Notes: a model not told the origin generated them from the letters alone. DNA of 64,000 bases from Nostoc sp. KVJ20 (GCF_001712795.1 NZ_KV757676.1:1-64000), one strand, 5' to 3'; shown: positions 9,419 to 18,463, counted from the first letter of the stretch. Numbers and translations: made by a program.

Positions 9419-9742
9419 TTATGCACCTAATGAAGGCTGATCTTTAGTATTCTTTGTCATAGTGAGAGCTAAAGCTGCTGCATAAGCCATCTCCGCTGCC
9501 ATTTGGTAAGCAAGCTTAATACTCGATGAAGCGTCCTTGGCTTTAGGAGAGATGGAAGCTTTTTTTCGGCGCGACTCAAGTTTTACATCACCTGCTGCAA
9601 TCGCTCGCTGTAAAATGATCCAGGCATCTAGGTCTTCTGAGTCATAATTACTTTGAAGCTGCGATCGGATTTGGTCTTCGGCTACAACACTTAGATAGCC
9701 GCTAGTTAGAGCTTGTTGCACAATTTCTTTAATTAAAGCCAT
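9419..9742 (-). CDS. Conserved small hypothetical protein
   Basis: This is a protein of 107 residues from the ATG at 9742; a TTG four codons upstream is less likely. It begins MALIKEIVQQALTSGYLSV and continues EDQIRSQLQSNYDSEDLDAWIILQRAIAAGDV, which reads as a compact helical domain with acidic surface. A basic linker (SRRKKASISPKAK) and a second helix rich in alanine (YQMAAEMAYAAALALTM) follow. I do not recognise a named family. The gene is monocistronic with long non-coding DNA on both sides. The segment 60-130 bases upstream contains GGGTGAGCC, which is also found upstream of the outer-membrane barrel gene at 15895-16416. Confidence 0.75.
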   Translation of the reverse strand: MALIKEIVQQALTSGYLSVVAEDQIRSQLQSNYDSEDLDAWIILQRAIAAGDVKLESRRKKASISPKAKDASSSIKLAYQMAAEMAYAAALALTMTKNTKDQPSLGA

Positions 9743-10350
9743 AATTTGAACCAAGTGTGTGAGTTAAAACCGATACCTCAATTGGGGCAATTTGATGTTC
9801 TTTTGTGGACTTCTCCTAGAAAATAAGCTACGTTTTAGCTTTCTTTCAATAAAATTTATAACAAGTAGTACCAAGGACGCATCACCCGCTTGGCTCACCC
9901 GAATGGGTGATTTACAAACTTTTAGATATCAGTAATAGGGAAGAGGAAAATTTTTAGATGTTTCAGAATAGAGTTTCATAAGTATAGTAGATATCATCCT
10001 GAGTTTAACACCCAATCATAAAATCACTTGCATAAGTAAGGGTAGAAATATAGACAAAAATCCTAATTAACCACTTACAGCATTTTTAAATTCACTATCT
10101 TCAATGGATTGTATCTAAGTGTATAAAATTATTTTAGAGTAGTGTAGGCTTTGCCCGCAGCAGGTATCGCTCTCGTAAAAAAGTTAACTTATTTCCACCA
10201 TTCTCATCAACAAGCAGCCTAGAAATCAACTTATTTCATGAGATTGTTCCACTAAAAATAAAATGTGTTATCGTTAAAAACAATTGTTATTAAAGGCAAT
10301 TCATTTAATTACAAATGTGAATTGGCTAGTCTGTAAATCATCCGTGTGCA

Positions 10351-10479
10351 ACATGATTGGAGCAGCATACTCTAGAAATTCGTTGCAAGAAAGCCGTCAT
10401 AGCAGTCGGGGAAGCGCTTACTTGTTTGCACCGATGGTTAACTTCAATGTGATGGCTGATGTGGGAGATAATCCACCTT
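10351..10479 (+). CDS. Possible 42-residue small protein, doubtful
   Basis: An ATG at 10351 opens 42 codons ending GDVNPP-like (actual end MADVGDNPP) at 10479. Codon content is more balanced than in the flanks, and a long hairpin begins three bases after the stop. No Shine-Dalgarno is evident and I recognise no family. A small RNA or chance frame is equally possible. Confidence 0.25.
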
Positions 10480-10481
10480 AA

Positions 10482-10520
10482 TTGGATTTTACTTGGGCAA
10501 AAATACCCAGAAAAATCCAA
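10482..10520. terminator. Long hairpin after the possible small ORF
   Basis: TTGGATTTT (10482-10490) pairs with AAAATCCAA (10512-10520). An inner TGGG/CCCA stem is separated by small bulges. There is no T run after it, so a terminator role is uncertain. Confidence 0.4.
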
Positions 10521-11123
10521 CAATAATTACATATTTATGCTAGGCAGAATTTTATCTAAACTTTGAATATAGTCTAGTTAAATGTATTTTTTGTTGCAAA
10601 ATAGCTTGTGGAACTGAGTTGTTTCAAAATACTAAAATCGCTTGAGAGGAAGTAGTCTCAAGGCAAATAACTCTATCCCTAGTTGCTTAACAAGCTTTTC
10701 AACTTTGCCAGATAACCAAAACAGTAGCCTATCTAAACCAGCAAATTCTCCCATCAGACAATTTAATAGTCTGAGTTTTGATTCTGCAATGCACTTAAAT
10801 TGTTTTGTTAATTGAACTGGTTAAAAAGAAGCCCAATTTTACCTACATATAGTCTAAAAGCTTCTAGCGAATTAACACAATTATGCATATAAGGTGAGTT
10901 ATTATATACACCTAACTGCAAGAATTGCTCACATAGTCAAAGCCAGACTTTGGTTTTTCAAGTATTGGAAAAACCATCTAAAAATATTGGGGAATTTTGG
11001 TAATACTGCCAACTTACTTACTGTGTCAATAAATACTAACGCTGTTGGTATTGGCAGAAGATTAGGATACAGCCAAAAAATTTCAAACCTGTCAACAACA
11101 ATTGATTGAAAATATATACAGCC

Positions 11124-11825
11124 ATGCATAACGAGCAAAATTTTTCAAAGTTGCAGCGCGTGCAAGAACTTTTAGTAACTACGGTGTTAGGAGATATTCC
11201 GACACTTATTCTGGGGCCAAAGTTGCGTAATTTGGGATATCGGAGTATTTTTTCCCAGATAGGCAGTCCAGTATATATTCAAAATGGGGTTGAATTTAAC
11301 GGTACTTCTTGTATTGAGATAGGCAGTGGAGTCTATATTTTCAAGGGTGTGCGGATGGATGCTAGAGGACACAAGAATAATAGAATTCATCTAGGAAATA
11401 GAGTCGCTATTGAGCGTAACGTCGATATAGGGTCTTTGGAAGACACGTATATACATATTGATGAAGACACTTTCATTGCTCCCAATGTGTGTATTGAGGG
11501 GCCAGGAGACATCCGAATTGGTAAACACTGCTTGATTGCTGCCCATTCGGGGATATATGCCAATAATCATAATTTTGCTGATCCGATGAAGCCAATTAAA
11601 TACCAAGGTGTTACTCGCAAGGGAATTGTAATTGAGGATGATTGTTGGCTAGGACATGGAGTAACAGTATTAGATGGCGTTACTATCGGCAAAGGCAGTG
11701 TTATTGGTGCGGGAGCAGTTGTCAATAGAGATATTCCTCCTTTCTCCGTTGCTGTCGGTATACCTGCACGAGTAATCAAAAACCGAATTGGCAAAGATAT
11801 AGCAAAGGTTCAAGCTGAGAAATAG
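11124..11825 (+). CDS. Hexapeptide-repeat acyltransferase (left-handed beta helix)
   Basis: This is a 233-residue protein from the ATG at 11124; a TTG six codons upstream is possible but has no ribosome site. It has a short helical N-terminus followed by many hexapeptide turns (for example IEIGSGVYIFKGVRMD, IHIDEDTFIAPNVCIEG, IRIGKHCLIAAHSGIYANNH). It closes with WLGHGVTVLDGVTIGKGSVIGAGAVVNRDIPPFSVAVGIPARVIKNR, the classic end of the maltose/galactoside/NeuD-like O-acetyltransferase group. The likely catalytic histidine is in the YANNHNF segment. It should transfer an acetyl or acyl group to a sugar, perhaps in exopolysaccharide or LPS modification. No sugar gene is adjacent, so the substrate is open. 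A GGGGACT tandem array follows the stop. Confidence 0.9.
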   Translation: MHNEQNFSKLQRVQELLVTTVLGDIPTLILGPKLRNLGYRSIFSQIGSPVYIQNGVEFNGTSCIEIGSGVYIFKGVRMDARGHKNNRIHLGNRVAIERNVDIGSLEDTYIHIDEDTFIAPNVCIEGPGDIRIGKHCLIAAHSGIYANNHNFADPMKPIKYQGVTRKGIVIEDDCWLGHGVTVLDGVTIGKGSVIGAGAVVNRDIPPFSVAVGIPARVIKNRIGKDIAKVQAEK

Positions 11826-11868
11826 GGGATTGGGGATTGGGGACTGGGGACTGGGGACTGGGGGGGGG
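11824..11868. repeat. Short tandem heptamer repeat (GGGGATT/GGGGACT)
   Basis: About six tandem heptamers ending in a run of G. It begins at the stop codon of the acyltransferase gene. The rest of the gap to 12168 holds the psbI promoter region and no other gene that I can see. Confidence 0.9.
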
Positions 11869-12168
11869 ATAGTAATTATTTCCTCTGTAACCTGTCCCTT
11901 TTTTTTAGAAACTTTTGCCGTTAGTCAACGTCACAGGAGTAAACAGTCTCTAAGTTATTTCCTAAGGGCATCTGAAAGTCAGACAACTGAGTATCTTGCA
12001 CTATTCTCAATAAGCGTAGGATAGGATAGACACTACCAATACCAATCCCTAGTCCCCAGAGTCCTCTAAAAAAGGGACGAGATTTGGGTAATATAAAGTA
12101 GCTATCTTTTCTGCATGGCAGATACCGAAAGAAAAGCTTTCTTTGTTTTACCCGTTGGAGATATTTCT

Positions 12169-12285
12169 ATGCTGACTTTAAAAATCGCTGTTTATATTGT
12201 TGTTGCCTTCTTCGTAACTATCTTCATCTTCGGATTTTTGTCGAACGATCCCGCTCGTAACCCCGGCCGTCGGGATTTAGAGTAA
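12169..12285 (+). CDS. psbI: Photosystem II reaction centre protein I
   Basis: This 38-residue protein reads [19 protein letters not shown], then [19 protein letters not shown], which matches the highly conserved PsbI subunit in length, single transmembrane helix (about residues 4-24) and the C-terminal [11 protein letters not shown] tail. PsbI is a one-helix thylakoid membrane subunit next to D1 in photosystem II and helps stabilise reaction-centre assembly. GGAG lies eight bases before the ATG, and a 12-bp hairpin follows the stop, so it looks like a monocistronic unit. It is far from psbA (about 46 kb away in this window) and no other photosystem II gene is near it. Confidence 0.97.
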
Positions 12286-12338
12286 AAGGGCGATAAATCA
12301 TCCGCGACTTTGGAAGGCGGAAAATACTAAACGCCACT

Positions 12339-12369
12339 GAAACTTACTAATTTGCGCTTAGTAAGTTTC
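12339..12369 (+). terminator. Probable psbI terminator
   Basis: GAAACTTACTAA (12339-12350) and TTAGTAAGTTTC (12358-12369) form a perfect 12-bp stem with a 7-base loop. TTCCTCC follows, so the U tract is weak. Confidence 0.65.
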
Positions 12370-12480
12370 TTCCTCCAGGTAGCTTGCTGTAGATAGCAGA
12401 AGGCGACAGTCGGAAGGCAAAATGTATATTTAACCTTTCCTTCGTCATTTGGCTGTTTGTTAGCCCGATTTTGCTCAAAT

Positions 12481-15366
12481 ATGCTTCATCCAGTTCTGCC
12501 ACCCGATCCGCCTCCTATCGTCGAATCTTTACAACCTGTAAATCCCACCTCATCTGCTAGTCATACAAAGTTTCTTTCAGGTGTAGATACTGGAATACAC
12601 GAAAAGACAGACAAATCCAAGCAGCCCAAGCTTTTGGCTCAGTTGGGAATTGCGGATAACACCAAAAGTGATCCGCAATTCCCAACTCCGATAAACTCAA
12701 CTCAGGATGAGTTGGTAGTTGCCCAAACTTCCTCTGTACCTTATTCACCAGAAATCTTCCCACCAGAAACTTCCCCACTTACCGATTCTGGAACCGCCGC
12801 ACTTTTGGGGCAGTCACTCGTCGTTGGTCATCCCACGCAGGAGGTTAAAACCTCTAATCGCCAAGAGAAAGAAGACACAAAGATAAGTTCGAGCGTCGGC
12901 GTTCGGCACTCGGAAATTCTAAGATCGGCGCTGCGTAAACGGCAGATAGAAAAAGAAGCCACTGAGTTGCCAAAAAAAGTTGGAGCGGAGGCTTCCCATT
13001 TAGACGCAAAAGGTAAACCTTCTGAAAAACTCGGTGAGCGATATCTAACGACAAGCCGCTTTGCGTCTACGCCAATTTCCAACTCTAGTGGAAAAAAACA
13101 AACCTTTTTGGACTCTGGTAGCTTTATTCCTGTTGTTGCCCAATCTCCGCGCCCTCTTCAAATTCCTCCAATTCCCACCAACAACAAATTAGTCGAGTCC
13201 AAGGCGGAAATTTTAGCTGAGAAGTTAATTCCACAAAAACAGCAAACTGATATTACTGCACAACAGTCTCCTGTTAGAGACAATATCTCTGTATCTGCTG
13301 CTGATCTTGCGCCGAGTTCTCAATCAGTACAAAATTTTATAAAATTCACATCTCGCAACCCGACAAACCAACTCTCAGTGCCCATCACTGTAGAATTCAA
13401 GTCGCAAGTTCAGCAACTAAGCCAAGCACCAACGCCGACACCAGAGGCAAATACCACTAATCAGCCACAAGGTCAACCATCTGGTGCAACCGCACCAGCT
13501 ACCACGCCGCCAACCGGGCCGAGAATTGTGGAAGTCACTTCAGATCGCCAAGAGTATGACGAGCAAAGGCGAATTATTACAGCTGTAGGGAATGTAGTTG
13601 TGCGATTTGATGGGGCAGTGGTAGATGCCGATCGCCTGCAAGTCAATTTGGATAACTTGATTGCTGCGGGAGAGGGCAATGTAACGTTAACACGGGGCGA
13701 TCAAATACTGCGCGGACAACGCTTTACCTATAACTTTGTTCAAGATAGTGGGGAACTGGAAAATGGTAGAGGAGAAATTTATGTACCCTCAGCACAAACA
13801 GATTTTGCTTTTTCACCCACGGCTATAAGTGCTGGTGGAGTTTCAAAACGTCCGCCGAGCGATCGCATTAGAGCCAATCAACCCCTTTCCGGTGTGAGTA
13901 GCCCTGGAGGAATTGATGTGACAATTGGTGGTCAGTCAGACGCTAGCAACATCCCGCCACCGAAAGCAGGGGGGGCAGTCAATCGGCTCAGATTTGAAGC
14001 TGAACAAATTGACTTTTATCCGCAAGGCTGGCAAGCAAGGGATGTCCGCATCACCAACGATCCGTTTTCGCCTCCAGAATTAGAATTACGCGCAAATACA
14101 GTAACTTTGACGCGAGAATCACCCTTGGTAGACCGGATCAGGACACAGGGGCAGCGTTTGGTATTGGATCAAACAGTCTCCTTGCCAATTCCCCTGAATG
14201 AGCGTACTATTGACCGCCGAGAGCGGGACGTTACACCTGCAATCATCTCCCCCGGCTACGATGGAGAAGATCGGGGTGGTTTGTACATTGAGCGTGGCTT
14301 TCCAATAATCGATACAGAGCAAACTCGTTGGACAATTACGCCCCAGTTATTATTACAGAGAGCTGTGCAAGAAGGCACGGGTGATTTAGGCGCACTCTTT
14401 GCAGTGAAGACCAAAATAAAATCTGTTTTGAGTCCACGGACGATAATTCAGGGAACTGGGGAGTTAACTAGTTTTAACTTGAATGACGTGGAAGAAAATT
14501 TGCGAGTGAATTTAGGACTGAGCCAAACATTAGGCACTTCTCTTCCCCACACATTGAATGTGCAATATAACTACCGCGATCGCCTCTACAACGGTACTCT
14601 GGGTTTTCAAACTGTCCAGAGCAGTTTTGGCGGCATTATTAGCTCTCCTGTAATTCCTTTAGGAAAAAGTGGCATCAACCTCAACTATCAGGCAAGTGCC
14701 CAGTATATTGATGCCAACACCGATCGCCTAGACTTGCTAGAACCAGTGCGGGAAAACAATCGCATTTCACTTGGTCGTGTACAAGGAAGTGCTACCCTCA
14801 GTAGAGGGCTGTTGCTGTGGCAAGGAAAACCATTACCACCCACTGCCAGTGAGGGATTGCGATACACAGCTACCCCTGTAGTTCCTTACTTGCTAGCGAT
14901 CGCTAGCCTTACAGGCACTACTAGTTCTTATACCAATGGTGATAACCAAAGCACTCTCACTGGTACAATTGGATTACAAGGGCAAATTGGTCATTTTTCT
15001 CGACCTTTTTTCGACTATACCGCCTTTAATGTCAGTTTCTCTCAAGGCTTAAATAGCGGATTATCACCCTTTTTGTTTGACCGCTCCGTTGATAACAAAG
15101 TGTTGACCGCTGGGATATCACAGCAAATCTACGGCCCTTTTCGCTTAGGCTTTCAAACATCTGTGAACTTGGATACTGGTAGAGAAAGTAGCACCGATTA
15201 CATTTTGGAATATAGCCGTCGTACCTATGGCATCACCTTACGTTACAATCCGGTGTTGGAGTTAGGCGGCATCAGCTTCCGAATTAGTGATTTTAACTGG
15301 GGTGGCGGCACTGATCCATTCTCGGAAGTTAAGCCAGTAGTGGGCGGCGTGCAACAGGATAATTAG
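12481..15366 (+). CDS. DUF3769 protein: LptD-like outer-membrane barrel with OstA domain
   Basis: This is a 961-residue protein from the ATG at 12481; a TTG eight codons upstream lacks a ribosome site. Residues 1-345 are Pro/Ser/Gln-rich and look disordered. From about residue 348, EVTSDRQEYDEQRRIITAVGNVVVRFDGAVVDADRLQVN is an OstA/LptA-type beta-jellyroll, repeated around residues 490-560. From about 600 there is a beta-barrel domain with alternating strands such as LNVQYNYRDRLYNGTLGFQT and GISFRISDFNW. This is the cyanobacterial DUF3769/LptD-like architecture, expected to place lipopolysaccharide or another lipid in the outer membrane. No signal peptide is evident at the N-terminus. A perfect 16-bp inverted repeat (12642-12686) and repeat-like DNA around 13040-13080 lie in the disordered part. 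Confidence 0.85.
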   Translation: MLHPVLPPDPPPIVESLQPVNPTSSASHTKFLSGVDTGIHEKTDKSKQPKLLAQLGIADNTKSDPQFPTPINSTQDELVVAQTSSVPYSPEIFPPETSPLTDSGTAALLGQSLVVGHPTQEVKTSNRQEKEDTKISSSVGVRHSEILRSALRKRQIEKEATELPKKVGAEASHLDAKGKPSEKLGERYLTTSRFASTPISNSSGKKQTFLDSGSFIPVVAQSPRPLQIPPIPTNNKLVESKAEILAEKLIPQKQQTDITAQQSPVRDNISVSAADLAPSSQSVQNFIKFTSRNPTNQLSVPITVEFKSQVQQLSQAPTPTPEANTTNQPQGQPSGATAPATTPPTGPRIVEVTSDRQEYDEQRRIITAVGNVVVRFDGAVVDADRLQVNLDNLIAAGEGNVTLTRGDQILRGQRFTYNFVQDSGELENGRGEIYVPSAQTDFAFSPTAISAGGVSKRPPSDRIRANQPLSGVSSPGGIDVTIGGQSDASNIPPPKAGGAVNRLRFEAEQIDFYPQGWQARDVRITNDPFSPPELELRANTVTLTRESPLVDRIRTQGQRLVLDQTVSLPIPLNERTIDRRERDVTPAIISPGYDGEDRGGLYIERGFPIIDTEQTRWTITPQLLLQRAVQEGTGDLGALFAVKTKIKSVLSPRTIIQGTGELTSFNLNDVEENLRVNLGLSQTLGTSLPHTLNVQYNYRDRLYNGTLGFQTVQSSFGGIISSPVIPLGKSGINLNYQASAQYIDANTDRLDLLEPVRENNRISLGRVQGSATLSRGLLLWQGKPLPPTASEGLRYTATPVVPYLLAIASLTGTTSSYTNGDNQSTLTGTIGLQGQIGHFSRPFFDYTAFNVSFSQGLNSGLSPFLFDRSVDNKVLTAGISQQIYGPFRLGFQTSVNLDTGRESSTDYILEYSRRTYGITLRYNPVLELGGISFRISDFNWGGGTDPFSEVKPVVGGVQQDN
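12642..12686. repeat. Inverted repeat inside the DUF3769 gene
   Basis: GTTGGGAATTGCGGAT (12642-12657) is exactly complementary to ATCCGCAATTCCCAAC (12671-12686), with a 13-base loop. It encodes residues 54-69 of the disordered N-terminus. Confidence 0.9.
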
Positions 15367-15417
15367 GTCTTGCTGAATAAATTCTATTTTTTGCCCAGTC
15401 TAAGAACTTGGGACGAC

Positions 15418-15684
15418 TCAACAGCGGATCGCACAATTGGTTGATCCACCGCCAGGTATTCTCAGGTTGGCATAGTCGCCGCCTAGTTGAACACGTGAAG
15501 GTGGTTGGTGTAGGGTTACACAGCATCTTTGAACTGCGGCTTGGTACTCTCGCCATTGCTTGCGGATTGCTATGCTGGCGGCATCATCACCTAAGTCTGA
15601 AAATCTTAGCCCTGCTCGAATCAGCCAAGATTCTACGTCAGTTGTTTCACCAAGTATTTCGGGAATGGGATTAATCTTTTCCAT
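15418..15684 (-). CDS. Small hypothetical protein
   Basis: This 88-residue frame begins MEKINPIPEILGETTDVESWL and continues IRAGLRFSDLGDDAASIAIRKQWREYQAAVQRCC. It reads as a credible helical domain; its C-terminal part (QLGGDYANLRIPGGG) is less regular. No Shine-Dalgarno is visible before the ATG. A plus-strand frame (15408-15674) covers the same DNA but is Leu/His/Trp-rich and less protein-like. I do not recognise a family. It lies just downstream of, and convergent with, the DUF3769 gene and is separated from the outer-membrane barrel gene by a terminator, so it probably has its own promoter. It may be a remnant. Confidence 0.5.
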   Translation of the reverse strand: MEKINPIPEILGETTDVESWLIRAGLRFSDLGDDAASIAIRKQWREYQAAVQRCCVTLHQPPSRVQLGGDYANLRIPGGGSTNCAIRC

Positions 15685-15787
15685 GAGTAATATCTTTTAC
15701 ACATATTCAAAATTGGTAATTTCACTGTAAGAAAAACTATTGAGAATAGCCAATATAATTTTTTATCAAAATCATCAATAAAAATGA

Positions 15788-15819
15788 TTCATGCCTGAGT
15801 ATAAAAACTCAGGCATGAA
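15788..15819 (-). terminator. Rho-independent terminator of the outer-membrane barrel gene
   Basis: TTCATGCCTGAGT (15788-15800) and ACTCAGGCATGAA (15807-15819) form a perfect 13-bp stem with a 6-base loop. On the minus strand it is followed by TCATTTTTATTG. Confidence 0.8.
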
Positions 15820-15894
15820 AGAATGAATTACTATTACGGCTGGCAAACATCATTGCTTTCGTTTCCGAATCAGCTATTTTCTAGCTCGTAATAA

Positions 15895-16416
15895 CTAGAA
15901 GCGATAGCCTAATCCGGCTTGGAAGCTGACGGCATCAGCATCACTATTTCTGTAGGCGTCAATGCCCCATTTGGTATCACCATAGGCGATGACATTGTTG
16001 CTAACTTCTGATTCAATACCAAGGGTGACTACAGGTGAATTTTGATTGCCCAATGGGCTTCTTTGACCTTCGTCAGTTACAAAAGAATAACCACCACCGA
16101 AGTAAACGTTAGTGTTTCTGGCGATGGGCGCGTCGTAAGTCACTATGGGCATAATTGCAGCAGCATCACCACCATATAGCACAGAACCCCGTAGTGAAAC
16201 AGGCGCATTGGGCATGGCGTAACGTCCCTGAATATTGCCACCGAATTGTGCTCCATCGTTTCCTTGTCCGCCACTGGTAGCACCAGCCGCAACACCAGCA
16301 CCAATGTAGTTAGCATTAGTACCGTTAGTACCTGCTGTTTGAGCAGATGCAATGCCGGCTGAAAAAACAATAGAAGCAACAGCAAGTGCAGAGGCAGCTA
16401 ATTTTGTAAGTTTCAT
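15895..16416 (-). CDS. Small outer-membrane beta-barrel protein
   Basis: From the ATG at 16416 this is a 173-residue exported protein. MKLTKLAASALAVASIVFSA is a clear Sec signal peptide with an ASA-Q type cleavage site near residue 25. The mature part has alternating polar/apolar strands (NIQGRYAMPNAPVSLRGSVLY, TNVYFGGGYSFVT, VVTLGIESEVSNNVIAYGDTKWGIDAY) and ends in the aromatic residue of ...FQAGLGYRF, the usual signal for outer-membrane barrel insertion. Eight strands would fit its length. Function could be structural or porin-like; nothing identifies a ligand. An in-frame start 11 codons upstream would add a hydrophilic leader before the signal peptide and is rejected. Confidence 0.85.
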   Translation of the reverse strand: MKLTKLAASALAVASIVFSAGIASAQTAGTNGTNANYIGAGVAAGATSGGQGNDGAQFGGNIQGRYAMPNAPVSLRGSVLYGGDAAAIMPIVTYDAPIARNTNVYFGGGYSFVTDEGQRSPLGNQNSPVVTLGIESEVSNNVIAYGDTKWGIDAYRNSDADAVSFQAGLGYRF

Positions 16417-16564
16417 AGGATTCTTCTCACCAGAGTTAGTTAAAGTCAATGTTCTCTAGTACTAGAATCTCTTTTTTTACAAAATGTAACCTCGCACACC
16501 TGGCTCACCCAATTGGCTGAATTATTTCTCACCTACTTGGGTGTACCCACTGAGAAATTTAAGG

Positions 16565-18169
16565 TTATTTTTTTAAAAAGCGTTGACGTAAACGAGATAT
16601 GAAAATATTCACCTCTGGTATTTTCATCCATGAAGCGATCGCAGCAAACACCGCAATCCCCACGAAGCCAGATATACATAACTGCAATAGCAGAACCACT
16701 AAACCCGTTTTGCCTAACAACTGTTGCGTTGCAACTAAAGTTCCATAGCTTGCCACCCCAGCTACCACACTACCAGCAGTCAAACCCAAAATTGGCACAC
16801 TCCACTCACGCCAAGGTAAACCATTTAGTTTGCGATCGAGCAACCATAACAGCATCAACAGGGAACTGCAATTTACACCCACTGTTGCTAACACCAAACC
16901 GGGGGCACCGAAAGGCCCAACCAAAATCCAATCGAGCGCAGCATTGAGAAAGATGTTAAAGGTACTGATGCGAAAAGGTGTCTGCCCATCACCCAAGGCA
17001 TAAAATACCCGCACCAAGACATCACGTCCCAAATAAGCAAACATCCCAATACCGTAAACAATTAGCAACTCGGAAACTAGCTGCGTAGCATCTTGCTTGA
17101 AAGCACCCCGCTCATATATTACCTGGACAATGGGTACAGATAGCACTACCATCAACGCTCCTAGAGGTAGCATGGTGACAGCACTAAGTAGGAGTCCCTG
17201 ACGAATCCGTATTTTCAGATCGTCCCAATTTTCTGGTTCGGCAAGTTTGGCGAATATTGGTAACAGAGGCAGCAAAATGATATTAGAAATAATCCCTAAA
17301 GGAGTTTGCACTAGCAAATTGGCATAGTTAAAGCCAGCAGCAGCACCAGGGATGGGACTTGCAAAGTAAAGCACAGTAGCAAAGTTAATTGGCATCATCC
17401 CGGAAGAAATTGTTGCCGGAGTCATGATTCTAATCACTTCTTGAACACCTGGGGATTTAAAATCAAACCGCAGGCGTAACGTACCTAATCCTAACCGCCA
17501 CTGAACAATTAGCTGCACCAGCCATTGGAGAATTGCTCCTGCCAAGGTTCCCCAGGCTAAGACCATACCACCGATTAAAGCGTATTCTGGCTTGATAATA
17601 TCCTTGCCCACTTGCATCGTCATGAAAGCAATGCCGATAATAACGGTAATGCTAGATAACAGAGGGCTGATGGAGAGCAACCAATATTGATTGGCTGCAT
17701 TGAGAGTACCGAAGCCAATACCAATTAATCCTGAGAATAAAGCCATCGGTGCCATAATGCGGAGTTGTTGAATAGCGATCGCTCTGGTTGTCGCCTCCAA
17801 GCCATGACCAACTAAATCAATGATCGTATCCGCAAAGAAAATCTGAGCGACTGTTACCACCAACAGCAATCCAGCTACCAACGTTGTCACGGTTTCCACA
17901 AGGGGAGCCGCTTCTTCTCGTCGACGCTTCGCTAAAACACTGACAATTGCACTGTGTAACGGCCCATTTACGCCACCGAGTAATATTAATAGAAAGCCAG
18001 GGATAACATAGGCATAACTATAGGCAGTGGCAGCAGCACCAACACCAAAAGCCGCAGCGATCGCTTGCTGCCGCACTAAACCGAAAATTTTACTAATTAA
18101 TGTGGCTGCGGCAACAATGCCAGCAATTCCAGCGAAAGAACGAGAGGGTTTTTGGTCTTGTTGTGTCAC
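16565..18169 (-). CDS. murJ: Lipid II flippase MurJ
   Basis: This 534-residue polytopic membrane protein belongs to the MurJ/MviN group of the MOP superfamily. It should flip undecaprenyl-linked peptidoglycan precursor (lipid II) across the cytoplasmic membrane. GIAGIVAAATLISKIFGLVRQQAIAAAFG at the N-terminus contains the conserved arginine of TM1, and GPLHSAIVSVLAKRR and GRDVLVRVFYALGDGQTPFRIS are family motifs. About 14 hydrophobic segments fit the fold and the length is typical. The start codon is GTG at 18169; the next residues MTQQDQKPSRSF lead directly into TM1. murG lies 44 kb away, so the two late peptidoglycan genes are not linked as an operon. Confidence 0.93.
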   Translation of the reverse strand: MTQQDQKPSRSFAGIAGIVAAATLISKIFGLVRQQAIAAAFGVGAAATAYSYAYVIPGFLLILLGGVNGPLHSAIVSVLAKRRREEAAPLVETVTTLVAGLLLVVTVAQIFFADTIIDLVGHGLEATTRAIAIQQLRIMAPMALFSGLIGIGFGTLNAANQYWLLSISPLLSSITVIIGIAFMTMQVGKDIIKPEYALIGGMVLAWGTLAGAILQWLVQLIVQWRLGLGTLRLRFDFKSPGVQEVIRIMTPATISSGMMPINFATVLYFASPIPGAAAGFNYANLLVQTPLGIISNIILLPLLPIFAKLAEPENWDDLKIRIRQGLLLSAVTMLPLGALMVVLSVPIVQVIYERGAFKQDATQLVSELLIVYGIGMFAYLGRDVLVRVFYALGDGQTPFRISTFNIFLNAALDWILVGPFGAPGLVLATVGVNCSSLLMLLWLLDRKLNGLPWREWSVPILGLTAGSVVAGVASYGTLVATQQLLGKTGLVVLLLQLCISGFVGIAVFAAIASWMKIPEVNIFISRLRQRFLKK

Positions 18170-18300
18170 GAATATTATCCGACAACTCTTGCAGAGTGCA
18201 TACTTTTAAACATTTAACCTGAAATCCCGCAGTCTGTCAGGTAAATTTTGACAAATTAGTAATTTTAAATGCGTTCGCTCTTTGTATTGGCAAAGCGATG

Positions 18301-18463
18301 CCTAGCCCGGATTTCTCACCACACCTCTCAAAGCCTGCGCTTGTGCAGGGGAGCAGGGTAGCAGGGGAGAGTTCAAATACTAAGTTCTTTCCCCTCTGCC
18401 CCCCTGCCCCTCCGCCCCTCTGCTCTATCAAACGCCTGAAGCTTGTGAGAAATGAGGGCTAGG
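18301..18463. repeat. Imperfect inverted-repeat element
   Basis: CCTAGCCCGGATTTCTCACC (18301-18320) is complementary, with three mismatches, to TGTGAGAAATGAGGGCTAGG (18444-18463). The inside is C-rich with no coding capacity. Dispersed repeat units flank it on both sides (near 18280 and 18465). Confidence 0.6.

Larger units (their letters stand above)
9755..11123. other. 1.37-kb AT-rich region without a confident gene
   Basis: Six-frame reading shows only short, poorly supported frames. A dispersed repeat (GGCTTTGCCCGCAGCAGGTA) is near 10148-10167. A possible 42-codon frame plus hairpin lies at 10351-10520 and is listed separately. The segment 10894-11109 has an open frame of low coding quality directly before the acyltransferase gene, which it overlaps by a few bases. 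The region may hold promoters, a small RNA or gene remnants; none can be proved from sequence alone. Confidence 0.5.

Noticed and set aside
10894..11109. 71-codon frame directly upstream of the acyltransferase gene
   Set aside because: No start support, and composition follows the AT-rich flanks; it may be a remnant but cannot be shown.
15408..15674. Plus-strand frame opposite the small hypothetical
   Set aside because: Its composition (Leu, His, Trp-rich) is less natural than the minus-strand frame over the same DNA.
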